From Allonocardiopsis opalescens (GTDB lineage Bacteria; Actinomycetota; Actinomycetes; Streptosporangiales; Streptosporangiaceae): DNA of 64,000 nucleotides. The DNA lies in assembly GCF_003002095.1 (NCBI RefSeq), contig NZ_PVZC01000001.1:744001-808000 (forward strand), in the 5' to 3' direction. A program made the translations under genes and the position numbers. Shown here piece after piece: positions 42,948-51,370 of this stretch (position 1 is the stretch's first letter; each line of letters begins with the position of its first letter). The notes under the pieces were generated by a model, which was not told the origin of the DNA, searched no databases, and worked only from the letters and a program-made list of their open reading frames with translations.

Positions 42948-45938
42948 GTGACCTTCCGTTCGCCCGGTGGAGCACAGGCGTCGCGAGGCCGCTCGCGGCT
43001 CATCGTGCCGGTGGTCGCCGCAGTAGTGATCCTCGTGATGCTCGTCGTGCTCTACGCGAGCTTCTGGACCGACTACCTGTGGTTCCGCTCGGTCGACTAC
43101 ACCGAGGTCTTCCTCACCCAGCTGCGCACCCAGGCCATCATGTTCGCCGCCGGCGCGGCCGTCATGGGCCTCTTCGTGGGCGTCAACACCTACATCGCCT
43201 ACCGGGTCCGCCCCACCTACCGGCCGTTCTCCCTGGAGCAGCAGGGTCTTGAGCGCTACCGGATGACCATCGACCCCCTGCGCAGGATGATCTTCTGGGG
43301 CCTGGTCGGGGTGCTCGCGCTGATGGCCGGCGCCTCGGCGGCCGGCGGCTGGCAGACCTGGCTGACCTTCTCCAACCAGGAGCCCTTCGGCGTCACCGAC
43401 CAGCAGTTCGGTACGGACATCTCCTTCTTCATGTTCACCTATCCGTTCATCCGGCTGGTGATGTCCTACCTGTTCGGCGGCGTGATCCTCGCGCTGATCA
43501 CCTCCGTCATCACCCACTACGTCTACGGCGGGGTGCGGCTGCAGACCCAGGGCGAGCGCGCCACCCCGGCCGCGCGGGTGCACCTGTCGGTGCTGCTCGG
43601 CATCTTCGTGCTGCTCAAGGCGGTCGCCTACTGGCTCGACACCTACGGCCTGGCCTACTCCGAGCGCGGCTACGTGCACGGCCCGTCCTACACCGACGTC
43701 AACGCCCTGCTCCCGGCCAAGTACATCCTCGCCGGGATCGCGGTCATCTGCGCGCTGCTCTTCTTCGCCAACATCATCCGGCGCGGCGCCATGCTGCCGA
43801 TCGTCGGCCTCCTCATGCTCGGCATCTCCGCCTTCCTGCTCGGCGTCGCCTACCCGGCGATCGTGCAGCAGTTCCAGGTGCAGCCGAACGAGGCGCGGAT
43901 GGAGGAGCCCTACATCGAGCGCAACATCGAGGCCACCCGCGCCGCCTACGACGTCGCCGACGCCGAGATCATCGACTACAACGCCAACACCGAGCTGACG
44001 CCCAACGAACTGGCCAGCGAGGCCGAGACCATCTCCGGCGTGCGGCTGCTCGACCCCAACGTCGTCTCCACCGCCTACCAGCAGCTCCAGCAGATCCGCG
44101 GCTTCTACGAGTTCCCCGAGCAGCTGGACGTCGACCGGTACCCCGACGCCGAGGGCAACCTCCGCGACACCGTGATCGCCGCCCGCGAGATGGGCGCCGT
44201 TCCGGCCGACCAGGACAACTGGATCAACCGCCACCTCGTCTACACCCACGGCTACGGCCTGGTGGCCGCGCCCGGCAGCGAGGTCGACGACACCGGCCGG
44301 CCCGCGTTCATCGAGCGCGACATCCCGTCCAGCGGCGAGCTGGGCATCGACCAGCCCCGCATCTACTTCGGCGAGCGCACCTCCGACTACGCCATCGTCG
44401 GCGCGCCCGAGGGCGCGGCCCCCCGCGAGTACGACTACCCCGACGAGGCCAGCGGCGGCCAGCAGAGCTACACCTACACCGGCGACTCCGGCGTCCCCGT
44501 CGGCGGCTTCTTCAACCGGCTGCTCTACGCCATCGTGCTGCGCGACGCGAACTTCCTGCTCTCCACCAGCGAGCTGAACAGCGAGTCGCAGATCCTGCTG
44601 AACCGCGAGCCCCGCGAACGCATCCAGCAGGTCGCGCCCTTCCTCTCGCTCGACGGCAACCCGTACCCGGCGGTGGTCGACGGCCGGATCGTCTGGATCG
44701 TCGACGCCTACACCGTCTCCGACGCCTACCCCTACAGCCAGCGCGTCAGCTTCGGCGAGGCCACCAGCGACACCTCCACCCAGACCGGCGCCGTCCAGCA
44801 GCAGCCGACCGACCGCCTCAACTACATCCGCAACTCCGTCAAGGCCACGGTCGACGCCTACACGGGCGAGGTGAACCTCTACGAGTGGGACACCGAGGAC
44901 CCCGTGCTGCACACCTGGATGAACGCCTTCCCCAGCGTCGTGCAGGAGCACGAGGAGATCCCGCAGGAGCTGCTGCAGCACTTCCGCTACCCCGAGGACC
45001 TGTTCAAGGTCCAGCGGCACATCCTGGCCCAGTACCACGTCACCGAGCCCGGCGCCTTCTACAGCGGCGGCGACTTCTGGCTGGTTCCCGACGACCCCAC
45101 CCAGGAGTCCGGCATCTCGCAGCCGCCGTACTACCTGACCGTGCAGATGCCCTGCCCGTCGCGGCCCGAGGACAACGCCGAGGCCGCCGAGGGCGGCGGC
45201 GCCGCCGAGGAGCCGCCGTCGGAGACCGAGGGCGCGGAGGCCGACCAGTGCGACCCCGAGCCCCGGTTCTCGCTGACCTCCGCCTTCGTGCCGCGCGACC
45301 GGCCGAACCTCGCCGCCTTCATGGCGGTCAGCTCGGCGCCGGGGGAGGACTACGGCCAGATCCAGCTGCTCCAGCTGCCCACCGACTCCCCGATCCAGGG
45401 CCCCGGGCAGGTGCAGAACTCCTTCAACTCCGACACCGAGGTCGCCGACACCCTGAACGTGCTGCGGATCGGCGACTCCGAGACCATCAACGGCAACCTG
45501 CTCACCCTGCCCTTCGGTGGCGGACTCCTGTACGTGCAGCCCGTGTACGTCCAGTCCACCGAGAGCCAGGCCGAGCCCTACCCGGTGCTCCGCAGGGTGC
45601 TGGTCCTCTACGGCGGCTCCATCGGCTTCGGCACCAACCTCCAGGACGCCCTGAACCAGGTCTTCGAAGGCGACCCCAGCGAGCTCCCCGAGGACCTGGA
45701 AGGCGTCGAGGGCGGCACCGTCAGCCCTGAGGTCCGCGCGGCCCTCAACGACGCCACCGCCGCCTACGAGGCCGGCCAGGAGGCCCTCCAGGCCGGCGAC
45801 TTCGCCGCCTACGGCGAGGCCAACGAAGACCTCGCCGCCGCCCTGGAGCAGGCCGCCCGCCTCATGGGCGGCGGCAGCCAGGTGGACGACTCCGGCACCG
45901 CCGAGCCGTCCCCCGCCCCCAGCCCCGAAGGCGAGTAA
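42948..45938 (+). CDS. UPF0182 family large membrane protein
   Basis: 996 residues. About seven transmembrane helices lie in the first ~310 residues (beginning VVAAVVILVMLVVLYASFW), followed by a large extracytoplasmic region. The family motif RGFYEFPEQLDVDRY is clear, as is NWINRHLVYTHGYG. The tail is acidic/Pro-rich (ends SPAPSPEGE). It is the counterpart of mycobacterial Rv3193c; the function is unknown. A coiled, Ala/Glu-rich segment near 930-975 resembles the end of other family members. GTG 42948 has GGGGGAGGC upstream. Confidence 0.92.
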   Translation: MTFRSPGGAQASRGRSRLIVPVVAAVVILVMLVVLYASFWTDYLWFRSVDYTEVFLTQLRTQAIMFAAGAAVMGLFVGVNTYIAYRVRPTYRPFSLEQQGLERYRMTIDPLRRMIFWGLVGVLALMAGASAAGGWQTWLTFSNQEPFGVTDQQFGTDISFFMFTYPFIRLVMSYLFGGVILALITSVITHYVYGGVRLQTQGERATPAARVHLSVLLGIFVLLKAVAYWLDTYGLAYSERGYVHGPSYTDVNALLPAKYILAGIAVICALLFFANIIRRGAMLPIVGLLMLGISAFLLGVAYPAIVQQFQVQPNEARMEEPYIERNIEATRAAYDVADAEIIDYNANTELTPNELASEAETISGVRLLDPNVVSTAYQQLQQIRGFYEFPEQLDVDRYPDAEGNLRDTVIAAREMGAVPADQDNWINRHLVYTHGYGLVAAPGSEVDDTGRPAFIERDIPSSGELGIDQPRIYFGERTSDYAIVGAPEGAAPREYDYPDEASGGQQSYTYTGDSGVPVGGFFNRLLYAIVLRDANFLLSTSELNSESQILLNREPRERIQQVAPFLSLDGNPYPAVVDGRIVWIVDAYTVSDAYPYSQRVSFGEATSDTSTQTGAVQQQPTDRLNYIRNSVKATVDAYTGEVNLYEWDTEDPVLHTWMNAFPSVVQEHEEIPQELLQHFRYPEDLFKVQRHILAQYHVTEPGAFYSGGDFWLVPDDPTQESGISQPPYYLTVQMPCPSRPEDNAEAAEGGGAAEEPPSETEGAEADQCDPEPRFSLTSAFVPRDRPNLAAFMAVSSAPGEDYGQIQLLQLPTDSPIQGPGQVQNSFNSDTEVADTLNVLRIGDSETINGNLLTLPFGGGLLYVQPVYVQSTESQAEPYPVLRRVLVLYGGSIGFGTNLQDALNQVFEGDPSELPEDLEGVEGGTVSPEVRAALNDATAAYEAGQEALQAGDFAAYGEANEDLAAALEQAARLMGGGSQVDDSGTAEPSPAPSPEGE

Positions 45939-45961
45939 CCCGAAAGCGGACCCGACCCACC

Positions 45962-46002
45962 ACGGAGACCGGGAGCGGCCTTAGGCCGCTCCCGGTCTCC
46001 GT
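45962..46002 (+). terminator. Perfect 19-bp hairpin terminator after UPF0182
   Basis: 19 bp of perfect dyad around the loop TTA, 24 bp after the stop codon. It is the strongest terminator in the window and marks the border to the repeat region. Confidence 0.88.
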
Positions 46003-46125
46003 CGTATCCGACGACGCAGGCGTGCCCCCATCCCAACGCCGCCACGACCGAGGGAAGCGCAGCACGCCCCGAACCACAGCCGTCCCTCACCGGTCCGGTT
46101 CACGCCAAGCCACCACCGTGAACCC

Positions 46126-46498
46126 TCAACGTCATAGGGACGAGGTGCGCACCCCCAGAACCAAGAACAACGGCCGACGGCCCACCGGATTCAGTTCCCC
46201 CACACCGCCAACGCGAGAGCCCACTGGTATGGCGACGCGGCCCACAACCCCAGAACCACGAACATCAGTCGACCCCCCACCAGGTCCCGGCGCACCCCAC
46301 ACCACCGAGATGAAAACCCAAGGCCACCAGGACCGAAAAGCACCGCCCTCGCGAACACAAGCGAACCACCAAGCGGGTCGAGCCCCCACCTCGCCGAGGC
46401 GAGCCCGCAAAGGTGCCAGCGGAAAATGCAGCCTCAAGGCCGTGAACACCGCGTGCTGCTGCCCCCGGTCCGGTTTCCCCCCATCGCGGGGGGAGACT
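46126..46498 (+). repeat. Degenerate copies of the ~98-bp repeat
   Basis: Units beginning near 46126, 46208 and 46306 keep recognisable pieces (TCAACG start, GAACAACGGCCGACGGCCC, CCACCGGATTC, TTCCCCCACA) of the conserved repeat to the right. They carry many substitutions, and the Gs of the hairpin are eroded. No gene is evident in 46003-46498. Confidence 0.6.
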
Positions 46499-46988
46499 TC
46501 AACGGTGTCCAGGGGGTGAGGGGCGTAGCCCCACAGTGGTGAACGACGGCCGGTCTCCCACCGGGTTCCGCTTCACCCACGCCGCGGGGGTGCGGCCTCA
46601 ACGGTGTGCGGGGTGAAGGGCGCAGCCCCACAGTCGCGAACGACGGCCGGTCACCCACCAGGTTCTGGTTCTCCCCACATCGCGGGGTGGGTCCTCAGCG
46701 GTGTCCGGGGGTGAGGGGCGCAGCCCCACAGCCGTGAACGACGGCCGGTCACCCACCAGGTTCTGGTTCTCCCCACATCGCGGGGTGGGTCCTCAGCGGT
46801 GTCCGGGGGTGAGGGGCGCAGCCCCACTGTCGTGCACGACGGTCGGTCACCCACTCGATTCCGGTTCCCCCACATCGCGGGGTGCGGCCTCAACGATGTG
46901 CGGGGGCGAGGGGCGCAGCCCCACAGTCGTGAACAACGGCCGATCCCCCACCGGGTTCTGGTTTCCCTCACATCGTCGGGGTGCGGCC
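46499..46988 (+). repeat. Tandem array of five ~98-bp repeats
   Basis: Units start at 46499, 46598, 46695, 46793 and 46890 (spacing 97-99 bp), with a partial sixth at 46989. Each contains a GTGAGGGGCGCAGCCCCAC hairpin, an ACGACGGCCGGTCACCCACC block and a CCCCACATCGCGGGGTG block. The unit length is not a multiple of three and all frames are interrupted, so it is non-coding. Confidence 0.88.
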
Positions 46989-47080
46989 TCGACGTTGTGG
47001 GGGTGGGGGGTCCAGGGGGGCGCCAGCCCCCCTGGTGTGGGGGGCTCCGGGGGGCCATGCCCCCCGGGCAGACACGCGAA

Positions 47081-47127
47081 GGGCCCGGCGGTGAAGCAAG
47101 CAGAAGGCTTGCGAACACACCGGGCCC
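47081..47127 (-). terminator. tRNA terminator hairpin (left copy)
   Basis: Mirror copy of the structure at 49219-49265: an outer GGGCCCGG/CCGGGCCC stem with an inner GCAAGC-CTTCT-GCTTGC hairpin, 9 bp downstream of the tRNA 3' end on the minus strand. Confidence 0.65.
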
Positions 47128-47135
47128 AGGGCACG

Positions 47136-47209
47136 TAGCGGGGGCAGGATTTGAACCTGCGACCTCTGGGTTATGAGCCCAGCGAGCTACCGAACTGCTC
47201 CACCCCGCG
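47136..47209 (-). tRNA. Initiator tRNA-fMet (CAT), copy 1
   Basis: 74 nt. The acceptor stem is CGCGGGG/CCCCGCT with a C1-U72 mismatch, an initiator hallmark. The anticodon stem is CTGGG/CCCAG with three G:C pairs next to the loop CTCATAA (anticodon CAT). The T-arm is GCAGG-TTCAAAT-CCTGC. CCA is not encoded. It is identical to the copy at 49137-49210, in opposite orientation. Confidence 0.96.
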
Positions 47210-47324
47210 TCGGGATGCCTTCAGTGTAGGGGGTGGGGGGCGCGGGTCCAAATCGTTTCACCGCAACCGCGCCCGCTGTGCGGTCGGGGCGGTGCCGTCG
47301 TCCGGTGGCGGGGGCGCGGGTCGG

Positions 47325-48380
47325 CTAGTTGGGCTGCGGTCTGGCGGTGTGGTGGTCGCGGGTGGTGCTGAAGCGCGCTTCGGTGGCGTGGCCGGGGAGC
47401 GGGGTGAGCTGGGCGCCCAGGCGGCGGGCGAGGGTGAGCATGGGGCCGTTGCCGGCGTCGGTGACGGTGTGGATCTCGGCGAGGCCGTGGTCGCGGGCGA
47501 TGTGGAGGAGGAGGCGGGCCAGGTGGGTGCCGAGCCCGCGGCCCTGCCAGTCGTCCCGGACGAGGAGGGCCAGCTCGGCGGTGCCGGGGCGGTCCGTGTA
47601 GAGCAGGTGGCCGACGGCGGCGGCCTCCGACGCGCCTTCGGGGCGGGCCACCAGGCTGATGCCGCGGCCCGGATCGCAGAAGCCCTCGAACATGCGCGGT
47701 GTGAGGGCGTCGACCGCGCCGCCGTAGCGGGACCTGCGGCTCTCCGGGCTGCAGCGGTCGTGCAGCCGCTGCAGCTCCGACAGGTCGGCGGCGTCCAGCT
47801 CGCGCACGGTCAGACCGGCGCCGTCCGCCAGCCGGAGCCGGTGCACCCGTGACGGGGTGGCCGCGGAAGGGAGGACCGCACGCACCATCGCGTCGGCCCG
47901 GGCGGCCTCCGTCAGCGTGAACGGCATGGCGGGCCTTCGCAGCCGGATGTGCCGCGCGCCGCCCACCCGCACCAGCAGCTCCCCGCCGCCGTCCTGCTCA
48001 AGGTCGTCGGCGGACGCGGCGCCGTCGACCCAGGCGGCGTCCTCGGCACGCAGCAGATCGCGCAGCACCTCGGGCAGCGCCTGCGGACTCGCCTTCAACC
48101 GCGACGCGAGCAGCAGCACCCGGGTGGGTTCGTCGACCAGCTCCGCCGGACTCGCGGGGACCGCCGCGATCGTCTCCGCCGACGGCGCCTGGCGCAGCGC
48201 GTCCATCAGCGGCCCCGGATCACGCGGCCCCGTCACCAGGAACTCGTCGATCACCCCCGCCGAATCGATCTGCGCCGTGATCCCGAGGATGTTCTCCTTC
48301 GCGGCCGCCAGCACACGCGTCAGCCCGGCCAGGCGGCCAGGGCGGTCCTCCACCTTGACTCGGATTCGCCACAGAGGCAC
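47325..48380 (-). CDS. ACT domain-GNAT acetyltransferase fusion
   Basis: 351 residues from GTG 48380 (AAGGAG RBS). The N-terminal ACT domain (RIRVKVEDRPGRLAGLTRVL, about 5-75) may bind an amino acid. A middle linker precedes a GNAT domain (about 185-340) with the acetyl-CoA loop VRDDWQGRGLGTHL. It probably acetylates a protein or small molecule under amino-acid control. It is the larger of two genes in the cassette between inverted tRNA arms, and is followed by nothing before the left arm. Confidence 0.85.
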   Translation of the reverse strand: MPLWRIRVKVEDRPGRLAGLTRVLAAAKENILGITAQIDSAGVIDEFLVTGPRDPGPLMDALRQAPSAETIAAVPASPAELVDEPTRVLLLASRLKASPQALPEVLRDLLRAEDAAWVDGAASADDLEQDGGGELLVRVGGARHIRLRRPAMPFTLTEAARADAMVRAVLPSAATPSRVHRLRLADGAGLTVRELDAADLSELQRLHDRCSPESRRSRYGGAVDALTPRMFEGFCDPGRGISLVARPEGASEAAAVGHLLYTDRPGTAELALLVRDDWQGRGLGTHLARLLLHIARDHGLAEIHTVTDAGNGPMLTLARRLGAQLTPLPGHATEARFSTTRDHHTARPQPN

Positions 48381-48420
48381 GACAGCTCCTTCGTCCGATC
48401 ACTCCAGCCGACGGCGCGGC

Positions 48421-48840
48421 CTACGGCAGCCCGACCTCGACCCGGCCCGCACGCACCTGCACCGGATAGACCTCCACCGTCCGCGCACCCTCCAGATCCA
48501 GGCACCGCCCTGTGCACAGATCGAAACGCCGCCCCGACGACGGCGACCACACCGACGGGACACCCCCCACATCCGCGACCGCACCCGAACTCAGGCCGTA
48601 GGCGCCGCTCACCGGATCGAAATCGTCCAGCGCGTGCACCGTGCCCGCCGGAGTGCGGAACACCGCGATCTGGCAGCCGCGCAGCAGCGCCCGATGCCCA
48701 TGGCCCGCCACCAGATCCGCCACCGGGCCCGCATCGATCCAATCGCCCAAGGCGATCGCACCCCAGTGCAAGCGCCCCGTCGACGGCGAGGCCAACGGAT
48801 CAGGCACGGACAGCACCCGGACCATCGTCGGAACGGACAT
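48421..48840 (-). CDS. nirD: NirD-like nitrite reductase small subunit (orphan)
   Basis: 139 residues from ATG 48840 (GAGGGAG RBS). The Rieske-like NirD fold is seen in QIAVFRTPAGTVHALDDFDP, SPSSGRRFDLCTGRCLDLEG and the final VEVYPVQVRAGRVEV. Like E. coli NirD it lacks the 2Fe-2S ligand Cys-His pairs. NirB, its catalytic partner in NAD(P)H-nitrite reductase, is not in the window. It could serve a distant nirB or have a new role. It is 40 bp upstream of the ACT-GNAT gene and probably co-transcribed. Confidence 0.8.
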   Translation of the reverse strand: MSVPTMVRVLSVPDPLASPSTGRLHWGAIALGDWIDAGPVADLVAGHGHRALLRGCQIAVFRTPAGTVHALDDFDPVSGAYGLSSGAVADVGGVPSVWSPSSGRRFDLCTGRCLDLEGARTVEVYPVQVRAGRVEVGLP

Positions 48841-49136
48841 CAGCGGCTCCCTCGGTGTCGAAGCGGACGCGGCACGGACAGGCAAGAGCTCATAGCCCAC
48901 CGCGACCCCGCCGACCCGCCACCGGCACCCGCCGACAGCGCCAACCGACCCGAACCCCGGAACCCGCCCGCACCGCCCACCGCACTTGTGGAGCGGCGGA
49001 CGGCACCGATCCTCGCCCCCCGCTGTTTCCCGACCGGGTCTCCGCGATCACCACCAGGTAAAACCCGCCCCGCCCCGCACCGCCCCGAACCGATTTGCGG
49101 TGACCATCCGCAGGCCATAGAGTTACGGCATCCCGA

Positions 49137-49210
49137 CGCGGGGTGGAGCAGTTCGGTAGCTCGCTGGGCTCATAACCCAGAGGTCGCAGGTTCAAATCCT
49201 GCCCCCGCTA
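49137..49210 (+). tRNA. Initiator tRNA-fMet (CAT), copy 2
   Basis: 74 nt, identical to the copy at 47136-47209: C1-U72 mismatch, three G:C pairs in the anticodon stem, loop CTCATAA, no encoded CCA. The upstream sequence up to 10 bp is shared with copy 1; beyond that the promoters differ, so the two genes may be expressed differently. Confidence 0.96.
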
Positions 49211-49218
49211 CGTGCCCT

Positions 49219-49265
49219 GGGCCCGGTGTGTTCGCAAGCCTTCTGCTTGCTTCACCGCCGGGCCC
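49219..49265 (+). terminator. tRNA terminator hairpin (right copy)
   Basis: GGGCCCGG (49219-49226) pairs with CCGGGCCC (49258-49265). Inside, GCAAGC (49234-49239) pairs with GCTTGC (49245-49250). It lies 8 bp after the tRNA. Further G/C hairpins follow (e.g. GGGGGGC-ATG-GCCCCCC near 49281-49297). Confidence 0.65.
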
Positions 49266-49360
49266 TTCGCGTGTCTGCCCGGGGGGCATGGCCCCCCGGA
49301 GCCCCCCACACCAGGGGGGCTGGCGCCCCCCTGGACCCCCCCACCCCCACAACGTCGAGG

Positions 49361-49760
49361 ACTCACTCCGACGATGTGGGGGGAAACAGAATCGGGTCGG
49401 GACATCGGTCGTCGTTCACGGCTGTGGGGCTGCGCCCCTCGCCCCCGGGACATCGTTGAGGTCTCACCTCGGCGATGTGGGGTGAAGCGGAACCTGGTGG
49501 GTGACCGGTTGTCGTTCGCGGCTGTGGGGCTACGCCCCTCACCCCCGGACACCGTCGAGGACCCACCTCGGCGATGTGGGGTGAAGCGGAACCTGGTGGG
49601 GGATCGGCCGTCGTTCACGACTGTGGGGCGCTCCTCACCCCGCACACCGTTGAGGCCGCACCTTGACGGTGTGGGGGAATCTGGGGGCCGGAACCCGGTG
49701 GGAGGCCAGCCGTTGTCCAGGGCTGTGGGGTGCGCCCTCGCCTCCGACGGGGTTGAGAGC
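49361..49760 (-). repeat. Tandem array of ~100-bp repeats, inverted relative to the left array
   Basis: Four units end near 49461, 49560, 49655 and 49758 and carry the same blocks as 46499-46988 on the opposite strand (GTGGGGCTGCGCCCCTCACC hairpin, GTCGTTCACGGC, GATGTGGGGTGAAGC). The last two are shortened or degraded. It is non-coding, and no gene is seen in 49211-49793. Confidence 0.85.
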
Positions 49761-49793
49761 TGGTGAGGAAGAACCGTTGTTGTGCCTGGGCGG

Positions 49794-50201
49794 TTACGAG
49801 GGCTCTCGGGTGCTTTGGAGGAGCTTGCCGGAGCCGTCGGCGAGGACCCAGAAAGTCCAGCCGTTGCGGTTGGGGTTGACGTCGGGCTTGTAGTGGGTCA
49901 CCACGGCGCGGGCGGCGCCGGTCGGGGACTTGAAGCTCTGGCCGGTGAGCGGGCCCGACGTGATGTCGATTCGCGAAGTGCTCGGGTCGTACCTGCCCTG
50001 CGTGCGGTGTCCTTCGTAGTCGGCGTACACCGGCAGGCCGCTGGCCGTCTCCGGATGCTCCATTTCCTCTGTTTTCGCAGACGGCATGCTCGCGGAAGCC
50101 ACCAGTCGTGCAACCACCTCGCCTGCGGTGCAGCCGCTCATGCGGGCTGCGAACTCAAGTGAGCGGTAGGTCTGCTCATCTACTTCGATCGTCGTGGGCA
50201 T
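49794..50201 (-). CDS. Small RAMA/DUF4357-like protein with N-terminal ribbon-helix-helix-like segment
   Basis: 135 residues from ATG 50201 (GGAAGGAG RBS, 5-nt spacing). The N-terminal PTTIEVDEQTYRSLEFAAR resembles an RHH DNA-binding strand-helix. The C-terminal SPTGAARAVVTHYK and RNGWTFWVLADG match the RAMA/DUF4357 domain found with restriction-modification and toxin-like proteins. It may be a DNA- or modified-base-binding protein. No methylase or nuclease gene is adjacent. Its Arg/Lys content and less biased codon use suggest mobility. Confidence 0.7.
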   Translation of the reverse strand: MPTTIEVDEQTYRSLEFAARMSGCTAGEVVARLVASASMPSAKTEEMEHPETASGLPVYADYEGHRTQGRYDPSTSRIDITSGPLTGQSFKSPTGAARAVVTHYKPDVNPNRNGWTFWVLADGSGKLLQSTREPS

Positions 50202-50365
50202 CGCCACTCCTTCCTCGCGAAGAAGTTAGCGACGAAAAAGAAGAATTTCAAGCAGTTGGAGGAGGGGAAAGTTCGGGGCTGTGCGGTTCAGGGGCAGGGG
50301 CTCGTGGTTCGGAGATCGCGTCCTTGCGCCGTACGAGCCGGGGGGTACGCAGCGAGGGGGCGGTT

Positions 50366-50863
50366 CTACTCCAGTTCGAAGCCGTCGCAGGAGACGAAGG
50401 TCTCGCCGTCGGGGCCGGTGGTGTACCACAGGACGGTGTAGACGCCTGTCGAGATCTCCTCGGGGGTGGGGGTGTAGTCGGCGGGGAAGGCGGTTTCGGC
50501 CCATTCGGCGGCGGCCGCGGTGGCCTCGGCGGTGAAGACGGTGCCGTCGGGTGAGGTGACGCGGGCCTGGACGGGGATCTCGGCGGAGCCTTCGGCGTCG
50601 CGGAGCGCCACCCGGACCTCGGCGTCGGTCCCGACAGGGCTGCGGGGGGCGGCGGTCTGCCAGGAGCCCGCCACGGTGGTGGTCAGGTGCGGCTCGCAGG
50701 TCATCGTCTCGGGGGAGAAGGCGATGTCCGGGGGCACCTCGACCGCCTGGGGCGTGGCGTTGTCGGCGGCCGCGGGCTCGTCGGCGGCGGGTGCGCCGCA
50801 AGCGGCGGCGAGCACGAGTAGCGCCGCGGCGGGGGCGGTGAGGAAGCGCGATGCGAGGTTCAC
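50366..50863 (-). CDS. Putative secreted lipoprotein
   Basis: 165 residues from GTG 50863. The signal peptide ends in a lipobox (LVLAAACGA). The mature part has a Cys pair (MTCEPH ... FVSCDG) and a predicted beta-sandwich-like sequence (RVALRDAEGSAEIPVQARV). No known domain is recognised. The RBS is weak, and an alternative start further upstream is not favoured because the frame would lose the signal peptide. Confidence 0.7.
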   Translation of the reverse strand: MNLASRFLTAPAAALLVLAAACGAPAADEPAAADNATPQAVEVPPDIAFSPETMTCEPHLTTTVAGSWQTAAPRSPVGTDAEVRVALRDAEGSAEIPVQARVTSPDGTVFTAEATAAAAEWAETAFPADYTPTPEEISTGVYTVLWYTTGPDGETFVSCDGFELE

Positions 50864-51174
50864 GGGCGGCAGCGTAGCCAACCAGGCGCGAGCGTGGGGC
50901 ATACGCGCGCGATTCGGACGACCGTGAGGACTGCGCCCCCTGAGGCGCGCGCACGGGAAGCGGATCCAGCGCGGGGCGGCACCGGAGAATTCGATCAGGG
51001 AGCACAGGAACCGGCCAGGGAACTGGACCGGGTGCCGGCGTGCCGCCGAGGCACCGGACGTACGCACGGCCGCGTCGGGGTGCGGACGGACCGCGCCCCC
51101 AGGCCACCACCCGAGGGCCGCACACCAGGGCCGCGAGCCGCGCACCACCATCCGGAAAACCGGCCCCTCCGCCG
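50864..51174. other. Intergenic stretch without recognised feature
   Basis: 311 bp between the lipoprotein gene and the DnaA-box inverted-repeat arm. It is GC-rich, and no credible gene, tRNA or strong hairpin was seen on either strand. It contains the lipoprotein promoter region. Confidence 0.5.
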
Positions 51175-51348
51175 CCCCCGCGGCGGTCCCCCTCCCGCCC
51201 GGGGGGACGACCCCAACACCATTTTCGCGCGCATCGCGGTCCGACCGCGAGAGCCGGGCGGGGGCTGTGGACAACACCGCCCACGCCGCCAGCAAACTGT
51301 GGACAACCCGGCCGGAACGGCACGCCCGTGCACCAGATGGTGTAGGCG
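51175..51348. repeat. DnaA-box inverted-repeat arm (left)
   Basis: 174 bp, highly similar to the reverse complement of 53167-53340. It contains two TGTGGACAA boxes (51266-51274 and 51298-51306), the reverse complement of the actinobacterial DnaA box TTGTCCACA, 32 bp apart. It also has a GTCCCCC...GGGGGAC hairpin. Confidence 0.88.
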
Positions 51349-51370
51349 GAGATCGCGAGTAGAGCGGGGG

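Larger units (their letters stand above)
46987..47219. repeat. Inverted-repeat arm (left) containing tRNA-fMet
   Basis: This is the exact reverse complement of 49127-49360 except for one C/G-tract length difference (6 versus 7). It includes the whole tRNA gene, its downstream hairpins and the junction to the repeat array. The two arms bound a 1.9-kb cassette. Confidence 0.92.
49127..49360. repeat. Inverted-repeat arm (right) containing tRNA-fMet
   Basis: Reverse complement of 46987-47219, 234 bp, near-identical. It joins directly to the right-hand repeat array at 49361. Confidence 0.92.

Noticed and set aside
46499-47000. CRISPR array interpretation of the 98-bp repeats
   Set aside because: The whole unit is conserved, with no variable spacers of constant size; there are no cas genes.
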